A stretch of 64,000 nt of DNA from Trichostrongylus colubriformis (taxonomy: Eukaryota; Nematoda; Chromadorea; Rhabditida; Trichostrongylidae): contig OZ022257.1 in NCBI GenBank assembly GCA_963978905.1, positions 18,247,664 through 18,311,663 on the forward strand. Direction: 5' to 3'. Below the pieces are notes generated by a model. The model searched no databases and had not been told where the DNA came from. It saw only the letters and a list, made by a program, of their open reading frames with translations. Below, piece after piece: positions 34,990 through 46,359 of this stretch. The first letter of the stretch is position 1, and the number at the start of each line of letters is the position of its first letter. The position numbers and the translations under genes were made by a program.

Positions 34990-36300
34990 TATTGAGTTGG
35001 TGCATAGGTCTTGACACATACGACTTTTTTGGAACGTCGCTAACTCTCAGATAAATATGGGCTGACAATCATCACTCTTTTACCACTTACCTCTTCTAGC
35101 TCGGTAGTTGATCAATGACATCTGTCTAGACCTTCACAAGCTACGATTCAAGAAACCTATGCATACATAATTCGAGAGCAGCTACATAATCGAACATCTT
35201 ACATTCTATGTAACGCTAAGGGACCCGCTTGAGTGGCGTCTAGAAGGGCTAGGTTGAGAAAATGCGCAGCAAGAAACGGGCTGTTATAGCGTAGCTCTTT
35301 GTTATTTTTCTGTCTTATCTCTACAACATGATGGAGCACACATCCATGTTACTTAACAAACCAGCTGCTATTCGGATAAGATGAAAGGTGCTGTTAGCTA
35401 TTAGCTAACCTCTGCAGCTGAGCACGCAGTAGCAGTTGGAGTACATCAGTTGGTACAATTCCAACTGTGGCACTGCGGAGGATATATGGAGCAAACTGCT
35501 CTGATCAGAAGTTCAGCCATTACCACATGTAAAAACGAATCTCCACCACTCTGGTAATGGTGACCCCTTTTAGGAATAACATAGAGTAGCTTCCCTCCCG
35601 GTTATGTTTTGATGTAGATCTCTTGTCCATGAGAGACACCACTACAGAGTTTCCCAGCCACTCATGCACCTGTCTTGTCTGATTTGAGTTGATAGGACAT
35701 TCAAATAAGGTCGCAGTTTCTAGAGCCATTGCAATTTGGTGATCTGCCAGTTATCGTATAGGTAGAGTGAGCTTTACTATCACTTATCGCAAGATGACCT
35801 TCGGATTTGCTTTCAAACCTTGCAGGATATCATCCTACCAAATGGGCGTCCAACCACCTGTGAATGGATGCACTACAATACTCGCATTTCTTTCCAAAGC
35901 CGATGGAGCAGTGGGACCTGTGGAATGATAAATGGCATCAATAGTGAGTGAAGTAATAGCGACTTCTTTTTTAACCAAGGAACACGAAGACGCTTTTACA
36001 CATAATGGGTCCAAATGTGGGATTTCCAATTTGAGCGATTCTTGCGAGGCCACCATGTGTACCAGTTTAAGGAAGTTATTGGAGCATGTTTTAACTCACA
36101 ATAGTAATCAGGGCTTGAAAAGGTTCGGGAGCAATGAAATCACAAGAAAATTATTAAGAAGTTATTCGAATAGCTACGCAAGACTTCTGTGCCAACTTGA
36201 TAATTTATGGTGGCACAGGGAACTACATATTCCCAGAAGGTGCATGCCCCAATACAGGATGAAGGATAGTATCGAATGAACTAATAATATCAAGACCTCT
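34990..36300 (-). mobile_element. Relic of unknown element, copy 1
   Basis: Aligns in direct orientation with 38210-39440. The left end gttggtgcataggtcttgacacatacgac resembles the mariner-like terminus of copy 2. On the minus strand both copies preserve traces of the same peptide (IDAIYHST here, FDSIYHST in copy 2; GGWTP; LKANPKV), so a decayed coding element is likely. Family not identified. Confidence 0.5.
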
Positions 36301-38209
36301 TCTCTTCCGCAATATTAGCCATCGAGATCAGTAGGAATGTTGGCGGTCTGTGCTTTGTATACTGCCTGCCATTCGAGCGCCGACCGTAGATTAGAGATCA
36401 GTATCACAACAATGACTTTCATCGGTATGATTTCTCAAACTCTAAAGACTACATCATAGCACCTTCTGGGAATATGATGTAGTCTTCAGAGTATACCTTC
36501 CCCATGAACCGTATACGACCCCTGTCGAGAATTTCTCGACCAGCGCTTGATCCTCTGTGAAGTGCCAGTATACCGTAGCGCCCTATTCGGAATATCTTTG
36601 CAACTAACCATGCTTTGCTGATTATCTCGTGCCTACTAAAGATCACTACATTGGATGGGAATCACGGTTGTAGTCAGTCGAGGAATATTTAGGAGATGGT
36701 CGTACTTTATCTAGAAAGAAAGGGACCTAGAGCTTTATCGCAGGCAGTGTCCTCAAGAGGGTGCTCTTGATGATTTTCGCGGTCCATCGTATTGGTCCTC
36801 GGCTCCACTGATATTATAGTCATTAGGACTGGTCCTGTCCTTGAGAGTAAGTCACTGGGATTTAGTAGAAAAGGGATGGAACTGTTGTACAGTCCATTTC
36901 CCGACGGCTGGCAGGGCGAGGCCTACGGACTTGTATCGATCTCTCTCACCCCGCCACACACTCTCAACCCAACTCTGTAGGCCACGCCCTGCCAGCCTTC
37001 GGGAACTGGACTGTAGCCAGTTTCGTCACCTTAACTTCTCTGACCACCTTCAGTATGGAGGTTATGCAGGGTTGCCAAAAACAGTCACTATTCCCTCTCA
37101 ATTCCAACTTTAACACGAAATTAGCTGAACGGATTCATAATCACTACGCCTTCTCATCATTAAAAAGGTACATTTCACGGGACGTCTGCACTACAACCTG
37201 CTTTTGCTGAGTCTGTATAATGTGTCTCACAATCCGAAAAAGCTGTGCTAATCGCAAGGTCTGCTCATATTTGGTAGGTCAGATTGATGTTGGGTGGTAC
37301 ATCTGAACTTCCCGTTTCTACAAGCTCCAACTCCCTTCGTTTCCAAATAGGTTAACGTGGCCACGTTTGAAGCCACGTGCGAAAAGACATTGCACGTCAT
37401 AACGGTATTGTTCGTCGAGCAGCGAGACCTCAGCTGCTCCTCAGAACGAAAGTGAGAGTATTTAGGAAGCTGTCTACGAAAGATATACAGCGGAACTCCG
37501 CTAGGCAGTTTCAGGCGATTGCTCTTGCCTTTGAGCCCCACGGCGCTTCCCACCGGCTTTGGTGATTCTTCTCCTTATGGGAAAGTATTTCAAAAGCAAT
37601 TTAACTCATAACGTTCGTCTCTTTCACCACTCTGTGCTTTGTATACTTGGCGAGTGTGAGCCATGAGCAAAGTGACGCTTTTTGGCACCCCCTGTTCACG
37701 TTTCCCTCCCCTTTCACCTTTCAATATGCTTTATCATTGAAGATTTGGAAATATGCACTACGCAAAATACGAGGGCAACGACTACCTTGTCATCTTCCGC
37801 ACTGTCCAACTTGTCCTGAAATTCAAGTTCATCACAGAAGCTATGTCTGTAAAAGGTTCATCGTCAGCTCACCTCTTTCAATACCTCTATATCTGAGCCT
37901 ATATCGACGATCTCATTAAGTTTCGGATCGAACTGAATAGTGGGCAAAGTTTCTACTGTCGGTTCTTGGCTCGTCAGTGCGTGCTTCTGTAATCACTTGT
38001 TACAAATATTTTTTTTTGTTATTTCGAACGCTTTTTTTAACAATATCCTCGCTGAAACTCTTATGCGAGGGTATCTCTTTCTTACAGATGCTTGAGATTC
38101 AGAGATTTACGCAAAGCAATAGCTACCATCTTAACAAAGGCGATTATTTTTGCATAACTTCGTAGACCCGCCCAATGAAAGGCCACGTTTCTCGCTCCGC
38201 ATGAGCAGA
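36301..38209. other. No gene seen; two hairpins
   Basis: At 36441-36493 gactacatcata pairs with tatgatgtagtc. At 36886-37016 a stronger foldback pairs acagtccatttcccg and ggctggcagggc with their reverse complements (arms about 38 bp). Otherwise non-coding. Confidence 0.55.
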
Positions 38210-39440
38210 CTATTAGGTTGTTGCATAAACCTTGCGACACATACGACTTTTCTTTCAGAACGCTGCTACCCCAAAGCTCTCGGATATATAGGAGCAGTAT
38301 GCTCATCATTGCTTTTTACCACTTACTTCCAGTGTTACAATTTGGGTATCCCATGAATACACAGTTCGAGTGCAGCTAGATAATTAAAGTTTTACTTCTA
38401 ACATGTAACGCTCAGGACCCCGATTGAGTAGTGTTCGAAACACCTCAAATTAATACGATAAATAGGATGGAGCGTAACTTCAGAGTTAACTCTTTTTTAT
38501 TTCTTGCCTTATCTTAGCAGTATGCTAATAGTAGTATACATGGTCACGTCGGAAGCCAACTCAGCTGCTTCTGAAAAACGGTGGAAGCAAGTGTTACTTA
38601 GCTTATGAATATGATTGGCACGAACAGTAGTCGTCACAGTAGTACGGCTAGTTTGACTCAGAATGTTACATTCTTGAGAAAATCTGGAGCAAGTAGATCT
38701 GACTTGAAATCCAGCCGCTGTCACACGTAGAGACGAGTTTACCTCTCCGCCAGTAGGGCACATTCTAATGGTCACCAAAAAGTACTCTGCCCATCACCAA
38801 TTATAGTGTATTGTAGATCTCTTGTCTGTCGAAGGACGGCATAACAGGGTTTCCTGGCCGCTCACGCTGCTGTCTTGTCTGACTCATTTAGTTGGTATTG
38901 CACCTAATCTGCTCACAATTTTTGGGAGCCATGGCAATTTGGTAGTCTGCCAGCTGTCATGTGGGTAGAGTAAGTGTTGCCCCTACTTACAGCATAGTGA
39001 CCTTCGGATTCGCTTTCAAACTTCCGAGAATATTATTTTGTTCAGTGGGAGTCCAACCACTTGTATGTAGGTGGACAACTATATTTGCTTCCCTTGATCT
39101 AAAATCGATAGAACAGCGGGACACTGTAGAATGATAGATGGAATCAAATAGTGAGTGCAGCATAAATAGTAATAGCAGCTCATTCGCCAATTAGAAATCT
39201 TACAGATACTCGTTTTGAATTATGGCTCTGAATGGGGTTATGAATTCGAGACGATTCTTGCCACAGTGTAGCGAGACCACCTTGTACACAGTTCAAGAAA
39301 ATTAGCGAAGCCTGCTCCAACTCACCATGGTAATTGAAACTTGGTGAGGCTTGCAGCAGGGAAACACAAGAAATTCGTGTTGCAAAACTTATGCACCAAA
39401 TTAGTAGTAGGACTCTAGTCATTTTACAAAGAGCAGTGCC
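38210..39440 (-). mobile_element. Relic of unknown element, copy 2
   Basis: Begins attaggttgttgcataaacc, a typical mariner-like end, then follows copy 1 (34990-36300) with many substitutions and small gaps. Shared landmarks include acacatacgactttt, gtagatctcttgt, gaccttcggatt and cgagacgattcttgc. Minus-strand traces of the same peptide as copy 1 remain, with stops. Confidence 0.5.
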
Positions 39441-40315
39441 TCAAATATCAAATGTAGTTACGAAGCGTTCCCATCGCGTAACTACAGCAGACTAAGTTAT
39501 GGTACGACCATGTGGCCTCTCCACCTACTGCAGCTGCTAAACGTGATGGAAAACGGCATAGGTGCATTCCGTAGTGAATGAAACGGCAGTATATTGCAGT
39601 ATCGTGGTGTTATGAGACCATCCGAAATTTTTCAACGATCATGGAGCAATTCACTCTTTTCTGTGCAATCCTTAAAAGGTGTGGCCAAAACTTCTAATTA
39701 GGTGAGATCGAATAGAAAATGACTGCAGCGTCCCCCAGCGCGCGGTCAATTCACGAAGGGACCAGCGAGACACGTCTATTCCGAACGGTCAGATCGGTTG
39801 AGAAACTGAAAAGAGGAGAAGAGCGTCTTGACCACAGCCCCAACGTGCCAGGAGGTGCAACCCACCACATGCACCCCTCCACAAATCACAACCAGTTTTA
39901 GTCACATCTAGTGCGAGCAGAACGTGCTTCCACGCATTGGAACAGTGCTCATGATGAAAAACGCCTCCACACCCCTACTTTAACTTGAGGAGTTTCGACT
40001 ATTGGTCCTTTATGATATTTTGCGTAAATTGCCATTTGGTAGTGCAGCTGGGACTAAAGGTAATCCTTTTAGCTCACCACGGGTCCTTCCAGATTCGGAT
40101 CGAGAACGAGTGCACCAGCATGTGTGAATTTGGTAGCACCAAGTTCCGCTGCCTCCATCTTTCGCGGTTTCTTTGCCTGAATGCAATTTCCACGACAGAA
40201 TTTCCGTAATACTACTATCGAATTCAGGAGAAGTAAACAACTATGGAAACATTTTTCGACATCATACTACCAGACACATTTTGAAAATCATCTCGAATTG
40301 ATCAATGATTAGCGT
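39441..40315. other. No gene seen
   Basis: Non-coding by inspection; TTAA at 40316-40319 marks the next element. Confidence 0.45.
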
Positions 40316-40319
40316 TAAG

Positions 40320-40781
40320 GCACACCATGCGATGATGAAATTAGTGGTTCACTTTCTTGGGGCAAGTAGGTCCTGGGATAGCTGCTCAGACGAATCTTTG
40401 TTCGGTCGCACGGTGCACCCCACGGTGTTGTGCCTGCTTGAACACAAACAAGCCACGCCCACCCAACCAAATCACACCTGGCCTTAGACGAACAAATTTT
40501 CAGCGTGACCCTCACAAGGGGGAGGAAACTTGAGATGGAAGAAGGTAATTCAGTGAAAGAGCTATTGTAATGATGGAGGCCGCTTGAACAGGGAGAGGCA
40601 GAGGTTATTTTCGCGATATCATCGATTAGGCTGGTGGGCGTGGCTTGCTTGTGTTCAGAAAGGCAGAACATCACGAGCGTACACCGTGCAAGTGCAACAA
40701 AGACGCTACTTGAACAGTTGTCCAAGGACCTACGGGCACGAAAAAAGGAAGCCACCAATCTAATTATCACGTGGTGCGCTT
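40320..40781. mobile_element. Foldback, AGGCACACC-related ends, TTAA-type
   Basis: Left end GGCACACCATGCGATGATGA after TTAA; right end related to GGTGTGCCT (ggtgcgctt) followed by TTGA. The arms share ttagtgg, ggtcctggga / tccaaggacc, cacggtg and cctgcttgaacacaaacaagc with each other and with the foldback at 2953-3713. The 171-codon minus-strand frame is an artefact of the arms. Confidence 0.7.
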
Positions 40782-41173
40782 TTGATAGTGTTCTCCACTG
40801 GAATGAGTTTCTCCTATTCCCATTTTGCATTTGTTCACACGCAGAGACTGTGGGGCAGAGCGGCAGTGATTACGTGTTCGGCACGCAATGTAGGAAGGAA
40901 AATAAGGGCAGTGACCTAAAAACAGTTGAAGACCGCTGCTGCACTTGCTCCACGGCCCTCGTGGCCTGGCTCACGTCACCCACGTGAACGAAACTTTGAT
41001 GGGTAATATCTCTGCCAACTTTGATTTTTCATTTCAAACTTTACATGTGGCTGTAGTAAACAGATACAACATCGCTGTTGCTGAGGAAAAATTTATGTTA
41101 TTGTGGTTAAATTATTTAACTACAATGGGGTACATCCATAAAGTATATGAGCTTTCCTGGGGAAGGAGTAAAG

Positions 41174-41411
41174 GGTGTGTGCAGATATGACAGCTAATCG
41201 CGTGGCCGCCCACGGCGAGCGGCGCGGCAGGTGCGAGTGCCAGTGGCAGGGCATGGCAGCCTTCGAGGGAGGCAGTGTGACATGGGTAGAAGCGCAGAGG
41301 TGACGCAGCCACGCTCTGCCGGGCTGCCAGTAGCAATCGATTCGCAAGTCGTACTGGTGGCGCCGCGAGCGGGACGCCGCGAAGCGATTCGCTGTCATAT
41401 CTGCACACACG
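41174..41411. repeat. GC-rich foldback, GTGTGTGCAGATATGACA ends (238 bp)
   Basis: The ends are GTGTGTGCAGATATGACA and its reverse complement TGTCATATCTGCACACAC; inner GC-rich parts (gtggccgcc, gcggcgccac) pair imperfectly. A partial copy lies at 78-165. Open frames on both strands are palindrome artefacts. Confidence 0.75.
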
Positions 41412-41537
41412 CAGGAATAGAGGATATTATGGTTTAATCAGCCTCTTCATACCCATCTGGAAATCAACCTTTGAGGTCCTTTTCTCATGTAAATTTGTTC
41501 TCAGAAGTACAAGGGCAGTATGAACTACGTATAGGCA

Positions 41538-41581
41538 TCAGAGACCTTCAATGTATGAATAGTTCTTTCCTGGTGTATCTG
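41538..41581 (-). CDS. Exon 6 (last) of the minus-strand membrane protein gene
   Basis: Acceptor taactttacag, then CAGATACACC. Two bases complete the split codon from exon 5, and the frame reads DTPGKNYSYIEGL to a TGA at 41538-41540. The phase match and clean acceptor support it. It forms the cytoplasmic or luminal tail behind the second helix. Confidence 0.65.
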
Positions 41582-41894
41582 CTGTAAAGTTACAAGTGCA
41601 TTTCGCGTTTGCCGAAAGAGGAATCGAACAGATATCATCGCTGGTGGGAGCGTGCTTGAGGAGCTTCCGCAACGCCCGCCGCCCCACAAAAAAGGCATGT
41701 GCAACATGTTGCCTATCGCTCTCCTACAAATGACATATTAGCTTTGATTCATTAGTAAATGTCCGGTGAAAGTCCGTATCTCAGCCCCGCTCCCCATCCC
41801 TCACCACCTCTACCCTTAGCACTCTGACCGCAATCATGAGTTGGTTGGATCGGTGCCATGAAGAACAGTAATTAATATGTATAGGTTAACTTAC
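41582..41894 (-). other. Intron 5 of the membrane protein gene
   Basis: 313 bp from GTAAGTTAAC to CTTTACAG. Nothing else is seen in it. Confidence 0.6.
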
Positions 41895-42076
41895 CAGTTG
41901 TGGACCCTTTTGTGCTTTTGCTTTCTCTGAAAAGATATCTTGTCATATAAAGATGATATGCTGAACTGTAAAATGTGAACATACTTTTACGATAGTGTAT
42001 AATCAAAACCGTAGCGATTGCGAAGAAAATAATCATTAATAGCGCTGCAACACCACCAATGATTCCGACGAATAAA
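41895..42076 (-). CDS. Exon 5: transmembrane helix exon
   Basis: 182 bp bounded by a canonical acceptor (aatttttgcag) and donor (CTG|GTAAGTTAAC). It reads LFVGIIGGVAALLMIIFF, AIATVLIIHYRK, then a polar stretch SMFTFYSSAYHLYMTRYLFR and SKSTKGSTT. The hydrophobic helix of about 24 residues followed by HYRK is a typical membrane span with a basic cytoplasmic border. It starts with one base and ends with one base of split codons, in agreement with exons 4 and 6. This is the strongest coding exon of the gene. Confidence 0.75.
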
Positions 42077-42135
42077 CTGCAAAAATTACTGTTACTATTA
42101 CCTTATTTCCGATTCATCCCAAACTCACTTAAATA

Positions 42136-42616
42136 TAAGGCAACCAAAAAAGTTCGTGCGGTTTTTTCTAATTGATTTTTCCATGCAATGTGTCGCTGTA
42201 CTTCGCTGAAACTTCGTCCAGGGGGGTTATTTGGGGTGCTGATCACGAATATGACAGCCGTTTTTGATGCTGTTGAAGCAAAGTTGGTGAAGAATAGCTG
42301 TTGCACCAATTTGGTGCAATAGCTATTCTTCAACAACTTCTTTGAAATTGTCATATATAGGAGCTACTCAGGATGCTGATCGCGGATATGACATTGGTTT
42401 TCAGCGCGAGCGCCGTTTTGTCAGCGATTTCAGTGAAAGCGACTTGTTGCAGCACAGCGCAATTGCACCAAATTGGCGCATACGCCAAAAACGGATGCCT
42501 TATCCGTGATCGGCACCCCAAATAACCGCCCTGAGCAAAGTTTCAGCGAAGTTTAGCGATACATTGCATAGAAATATCGATTAGAAGGAGCCGCACGAAC
42601 TTTTTTGGTTCCCTAA
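42136..42616. mobile_element. Mariner-derived MITE, TA-flanked (481 bp)
   Basis: Ends TAAGGCAACCAAAAAAGTTC and, on the other side, TTAGGGAACCAAAAAAGTTC (reverse complement), both followed by gtgcgg; flanked by TA (42134-42135, 42617-42618). The arms pair over about 130 bp. The centre has a second palindrome (gaagaatagctgttgcacc / ggtgcaatagctattcttc). It lies in intron 4 of the minus-strand gene. Confidence 0.8.
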
Positions 42617-43013
42617 TACATCTCCACCCGGCTGTACAGACGGATATCAAACCACGTCTGGCTCAGCATTCGACACTTCATGCCCTTTGAAACCTCGAGC
42701 TCAAGCCAAATGGGAGGAATGAAAATGGGTCATTTGATGAGGAACCTCATGACGCCAAAAAGAAGGACGTGTTCTGCGCGAGAATTCTGGAGTAAGTACA
42801 AGATGGATGCAAACTTTGGATCCAGGCTCAAGCATGGGTCTAGGAATTCTATAGGAGGTCGTACCTTGGATTGGAGAGAGGAGAGTCGTAATTTCCGGCA
42901 ATTCTGGCAAAACTCCTTTTACCACGTTTTTGGTGATTAGGTAGAGTGGATGGTACGGTAGTGCAGATCAATAGGAAAAAACTTAAAGCATTTTCTCAGG
43001 CTGCCGGTCAGCG

Positions 43014-43187
43014 ATGATCGACGGCGATAAGGAGGAGTCGTCGGAGAGAAGGATGTCGGGGAGTCACGAGGAGCCTGCGACGCAACGCAGGGGATCCGCT
43101 CCCATCTCTAACTTGATGTTGCTCAGTGCATTTATGTGGTTCCTCCGCATGTCATGCTATAGGTCCATAATCTCAATTGTCCGTATC
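43014..43187 (+). CDS. Possible first exon of a plus-strand gene inside intron 4
   Basis: An excellent 3' splice site (cattttctcag, ending at 42999) stands 14 nt before an ATG, the usual distance for an SL trans-splice site. The frame begins MIDGDKEESSERRMSGSHEE and becomes hydrophobic (NLMLLSAFMWFL). A weak donor may be at 43157 (tatag|gtccat). No later exon could be linked and no family is recognised, so it may be chance. Confidence 0.28.
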
Positions 43188-43569
43188 CTGTTTCATTATC
43201 CTTTTGTGCTTATAAATATTCCTGATAAACAGTGAATATCTACAATCTGTTGGATCCAGAATTACTGCAGCGATACCGTGCAGTGAACTTTTTAGGGAGA
43301 ACATTTTGGTATACCAAGGACACCAGTGACGGTCGAGGGGGGAAGAGAGGGAGTAGGAGGAATTCGCATGATCAGGGTAGGTGAGTCTCAAAGACTTCCT
43401 TTGACGCAAGCTTGACCCTACTTGAACCTGGATTAGAAGGTCTCACTCGTCATCGTACCAGACGCCATATGGCCGCGCGCAGTTAGTCCTGCGCTTTGCT
43501 CCCTGTTTCCATGCTGCTGGGGAAGCAAGCATTTCACTACATATTACGCCGACTAATATGAGTACTTAC

Positions 43570-43686
43570 TTGCTGTCGTCGTAGATGAAAGCATGAATGC
43601 AAACTAGCACGGTGAAGGCAGGAAGTGAAATGGCCAAAGCACCAAAAAGGGTCTCTTTCCATCTCGGTCTGTGGTGGACATCCTTT
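43570..43686 (-). CDS. Exon 4: first hydrophobic helix
   Basis: 117 bp ending at a strong donor (CAA|GTAAGTACTC). It reads KDVHHRPRWKE, then the hydrophobic stretch TLFGALAISLPAFTVLVCIH and AFIYDDS. The end phase (two bases) matches exon 5. The acceptor used here (gtgtgccag at 43687) is not pyrimidine-rich. The frame stays open upstream to about 43815, so the exon may begin earlier, for example after ggaatttag. Confidence 0.55.
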
Positions 43687-43933
43687 CTGGCACACCCTAT
43701 CCTTATGAGCCACGTTGATCGGATTTGTGAGAGGAACACGGCCAAGCAGCGTGTGTCGTCCAATGTTATGGGAAAAGAGAACGTATTGTAACACAAGCCG
43801 CTCTAAATTCCGTCTTCTCGGTGACCTCGCTTCGCTTCACAGTTTATATGGTTTGCTCTTCTGCACAGTGGAATTGCTGCTCCCGCTGTCTTCAAAGAGA
43901 ATAGAGAGGTGACTTTGGTCTGGTATCACTTAA

Positions 43934-44361
43934 AGGAATCGTCCACGGAAAATGAGTTTTTGTGTTTTCCATATATTTATGTTGTATTTGCCTAATGTTG
44001 GCCCCATGCAAAATTTCACGCGAAAAAATGTGAATCTGGCTGAGATACAGCACCACAAAGTGCGGTCCCAGTGGGCGGGGCCTCCGTGTAAAAGCCTCGT
44101 CCCGTCTTCCGCCGCCGTTGGGAACGGAGAGTGGGACTGTTTACGTAACCTTCTGTTCCTACAATGCGTCTCAGACTACGGCGGACGCGGTACGAGGCTT
44201 TTACACTGAGGCCCCGCCCACTGGGACCGCACTTTGTGGTGCTGTATCTCAGCCAGATTCACATTTTTTCGCGTGAAATTTTGCATGAGGCCAACATTAG
44301 GCAAATACAACATAAATAGTATATGGAAAACACAAAAACTCATTTTCCGTGGACGATTCCT
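43934..44361. mobile_element. TTAA foldback family B (428 bp)
   Basis: Ends AGGAATCGTCCACGGAAAAT and its reverse complement, flanked by TTAA (43930-43933 and 44362-44365). The arms of about 165 bp are nearly perfect, sharing gagtttttgtgttttccata, ctgagatacagcaccacaaa and gtgggcggggcctc. The loop holds cgtcccgtcttccgccgcc. The right-hand TTAA is shared with the next element. Confidence 0.85.
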
Positions 44362-44365
44362 TTAA

Positions 44366-44815
44366 AGGCACACCTCGCGAAAAATTGTGAGAGCTATCGC
44401 GCGTGATACAGGATGTAGAGGCCCTGGTTTACCCACCAGTGAAGGAAATGAATCGAAACCCCTCAAAACCACCAAAAATGAAGCTCCCTGCCCTCAGTCC
44501 TCGTACGAGTATTGAAGATTATTGAAGAGCTTTTCCTCGATGATTTCGCGCAAAATGCTACGATATCACCTGTTCTTCCCTGTTGAAGCTACCTTCGCTA
44601 TTAAAATCGCTGCCTTATCTTGTCTTATCGCAAGTTTCCCTCTCGTCTATGCCGGGTGTGATTCGGCTCGGTGGGCTCAACTCGGCTCAGGTCGACCAGG
44701 CCGTGCGCGGCGGGTGAGCCGTTGCGCCGCGAAAGGGGTGCAGCCTTCACAACTATCCAAAGGTCTACCAGCCCTGAGAAGGTAAGGACCACTTTGTTTA
44801 TCGCGTGGTGTGCCT
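44366..44815. mobile_element. TTAA MITE family A, copy 2 (450 bp)
   Basis: Same length, ends and content as copy 1 at 10776-11225. Flanked by TTAA at 44362-44365 (shared with family B) and 44816-44819. Confidence 0.9.
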
Positions 44816-45097
44816 TTAAGTTCGTTCATTTTACCGCCATTTCATACATGACGCTTCGCCAAAACGTCGAGGTGAGTTTATTGAATTTTTTCTACCATAA
44901 ACACCTTTTCATCTGAATCTTTCGCTTAATCTCCTTTCACTGTTCCCACTTGTTTATTGCTGTTTGTTGTTTCACCTGTTTAACATAATTAAGAATGAAA
45001 CTTTAACCTAATTTGCCTACTCGACAACAAATGACACTGGAATCGGCTTTCTCTGTCCTCCGCCAGCAGGCAGCTGAGGGGTGCAGCTCAAGCTTAA

Positions 45098-45854
45098 AGA
45101 CACCAGGAGGGGGTAATTTTGGCCTACTGTAGAACAGACGTAGTGTGGACGAGTTTGAGTTGGCCGCCATTGCACAAACTCGCCAATTTGACGCCTTGGC
45201 ATGGTGCCAAAAGAAGATAGTTCTATTATAGATTTGTTTTTTCCTTTTAGTATTTACTTTGTTCTTTCTTATATTGTTTCTAGATGTACTTACGGGTCAA
45301 ATAAAGTCGGGGGGGGGGGGGGGGGGGAGACGCAAAATTTTCACCCACGTCAAAGCTTCTTTCCCTTCCTAGGGTTAGGCTAAAGCAGATGAGACCTATG
45401 CTTTGACAGATGCTTTTTCATGTGGAAGGAGAGGATACCTATTTTAGCCTAAGCCTAGGGAGGGAAAGGAGCTTCGACCTTGACGCAAAGTTGCGTCGCC
45501 CCCCCCCCCTGACTTTATTTGACCCTTCTGAGATTTTCAGGAATAGAAATGCACAATTAAGAAGATCCATAAGTAAACAAGTAAAATATGTCACTAGAAA
45601 ACAGTCTAAAGAGGAAACAATTCAAAAATAAGGTTACATCAAGCCGAAGACAAGCTTTTAAATGAACGAAGCGTGGCTCGACCATGGAAGCTTGCAGTTC
45701 GGACGGAAGCGCGCCCTAGGGGCAAATAGCGCCTTATGGCGCGTTTTTCAACGCCGGTTTCGTTACACATTGTATCTACCGAACCCATATGTTTGTTTTC
45801 TGACGCCATTGTTTTTGTAAACGTTATTCCGCCCTTACCCCCCTCCCGGTGCCT
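45098..45854. mobile_element. TTAA MITE family C, copy 1, with nested G-tract foldback
   Basis: Left end AGACACCAGGAGGGGG after TTAA (45094-45097); right end CCCCCTCCCGGTGCCT before TTAA (45855-45858). The first ~195 bp match 61391-61590 closely (gtgtggacgag, cgccaatttgacgccttggc, ttatattgtttctagatg). Homology stops at 45291, where a foldback with long G and C tracts begins. Confidence 0.75.
45291..45530. repeat. Nested foldback with poly-G/poly-C arms
   Basis: The left arm starts gggtcaaataaagtc, then a run of about 18 G and gacgcaaa...c; the right arm is its approximate reverse complement with a run of about 10 C and ends gactttatttgaccc. The arms share tcctagggttaggctaaa / tttagcctaagcctaggga. 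Runs this long can form unusual structures and are prone to length error in assemblies. Confidence 0.75.
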
Positions 45855-45858
45855 TTAA

Positions 45859-46359
45859 TTCGTTATGATTGCAATGGTGCCCAAAGGCGGGCCCAGAGAC
45901 TAATGTTTCGAAATACGCTTTCTTTCTTTGTTCCCCTCCCGGTGCTTTTAATCTCTGGCGCTTTCTATACTGTTCTAATGTCTATGTTGAGGCTAATAGC
46001 AGATCAAAATAAATGCATAAAGTCATTGCAAGTTTGATGAACACTCACAATGAGTGACTGCCGTCCTCTCTCTTCGGTATACGCTTGACTACATGTCGCC
46101 GACTATTGCCTTCTCGTGCACCATCTTCCCTAAATGAATTTCGGACCATTCAGGTTATACATTATTCTTCATTGTAGAAGCCTTTTTGAGAATTTTTCTG
46201 TCTGATGTTTGTACACAGTGGTTGCACCCTATGACTCATTAGCGGATTACATCAACCCGGATACACAGTTCCTGCTTGTGTAGAAATGATATCCATCTCC
46301 TGATCGGCAAGTAAGCCCATTACTACTACGAGACGCTTCGTAAATTCTGAGGAGCTTAC
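45859..46359 (-). other. Part of intron 3; no other gene seen
   Basis: Contains another CCCTCCCGGTGC-type terminus (45932-45950), perhaps a remnant of family C. No coding sequence is seen. Confidence 0.45.

Noticed and set aside
40315..40830. 171-codon minus-strand frame
   Set aside because: It lies across the two arms of the foldback and is a product of the palindrome.
43566..43796. Assignment of exon 4 to a cytochrome oxidase small subunit because of a Trp-Lys plus helix pattern
   Set aside because: The similarity is only a short hydrophobic pattern; the neighbouring exons do not fit that family.
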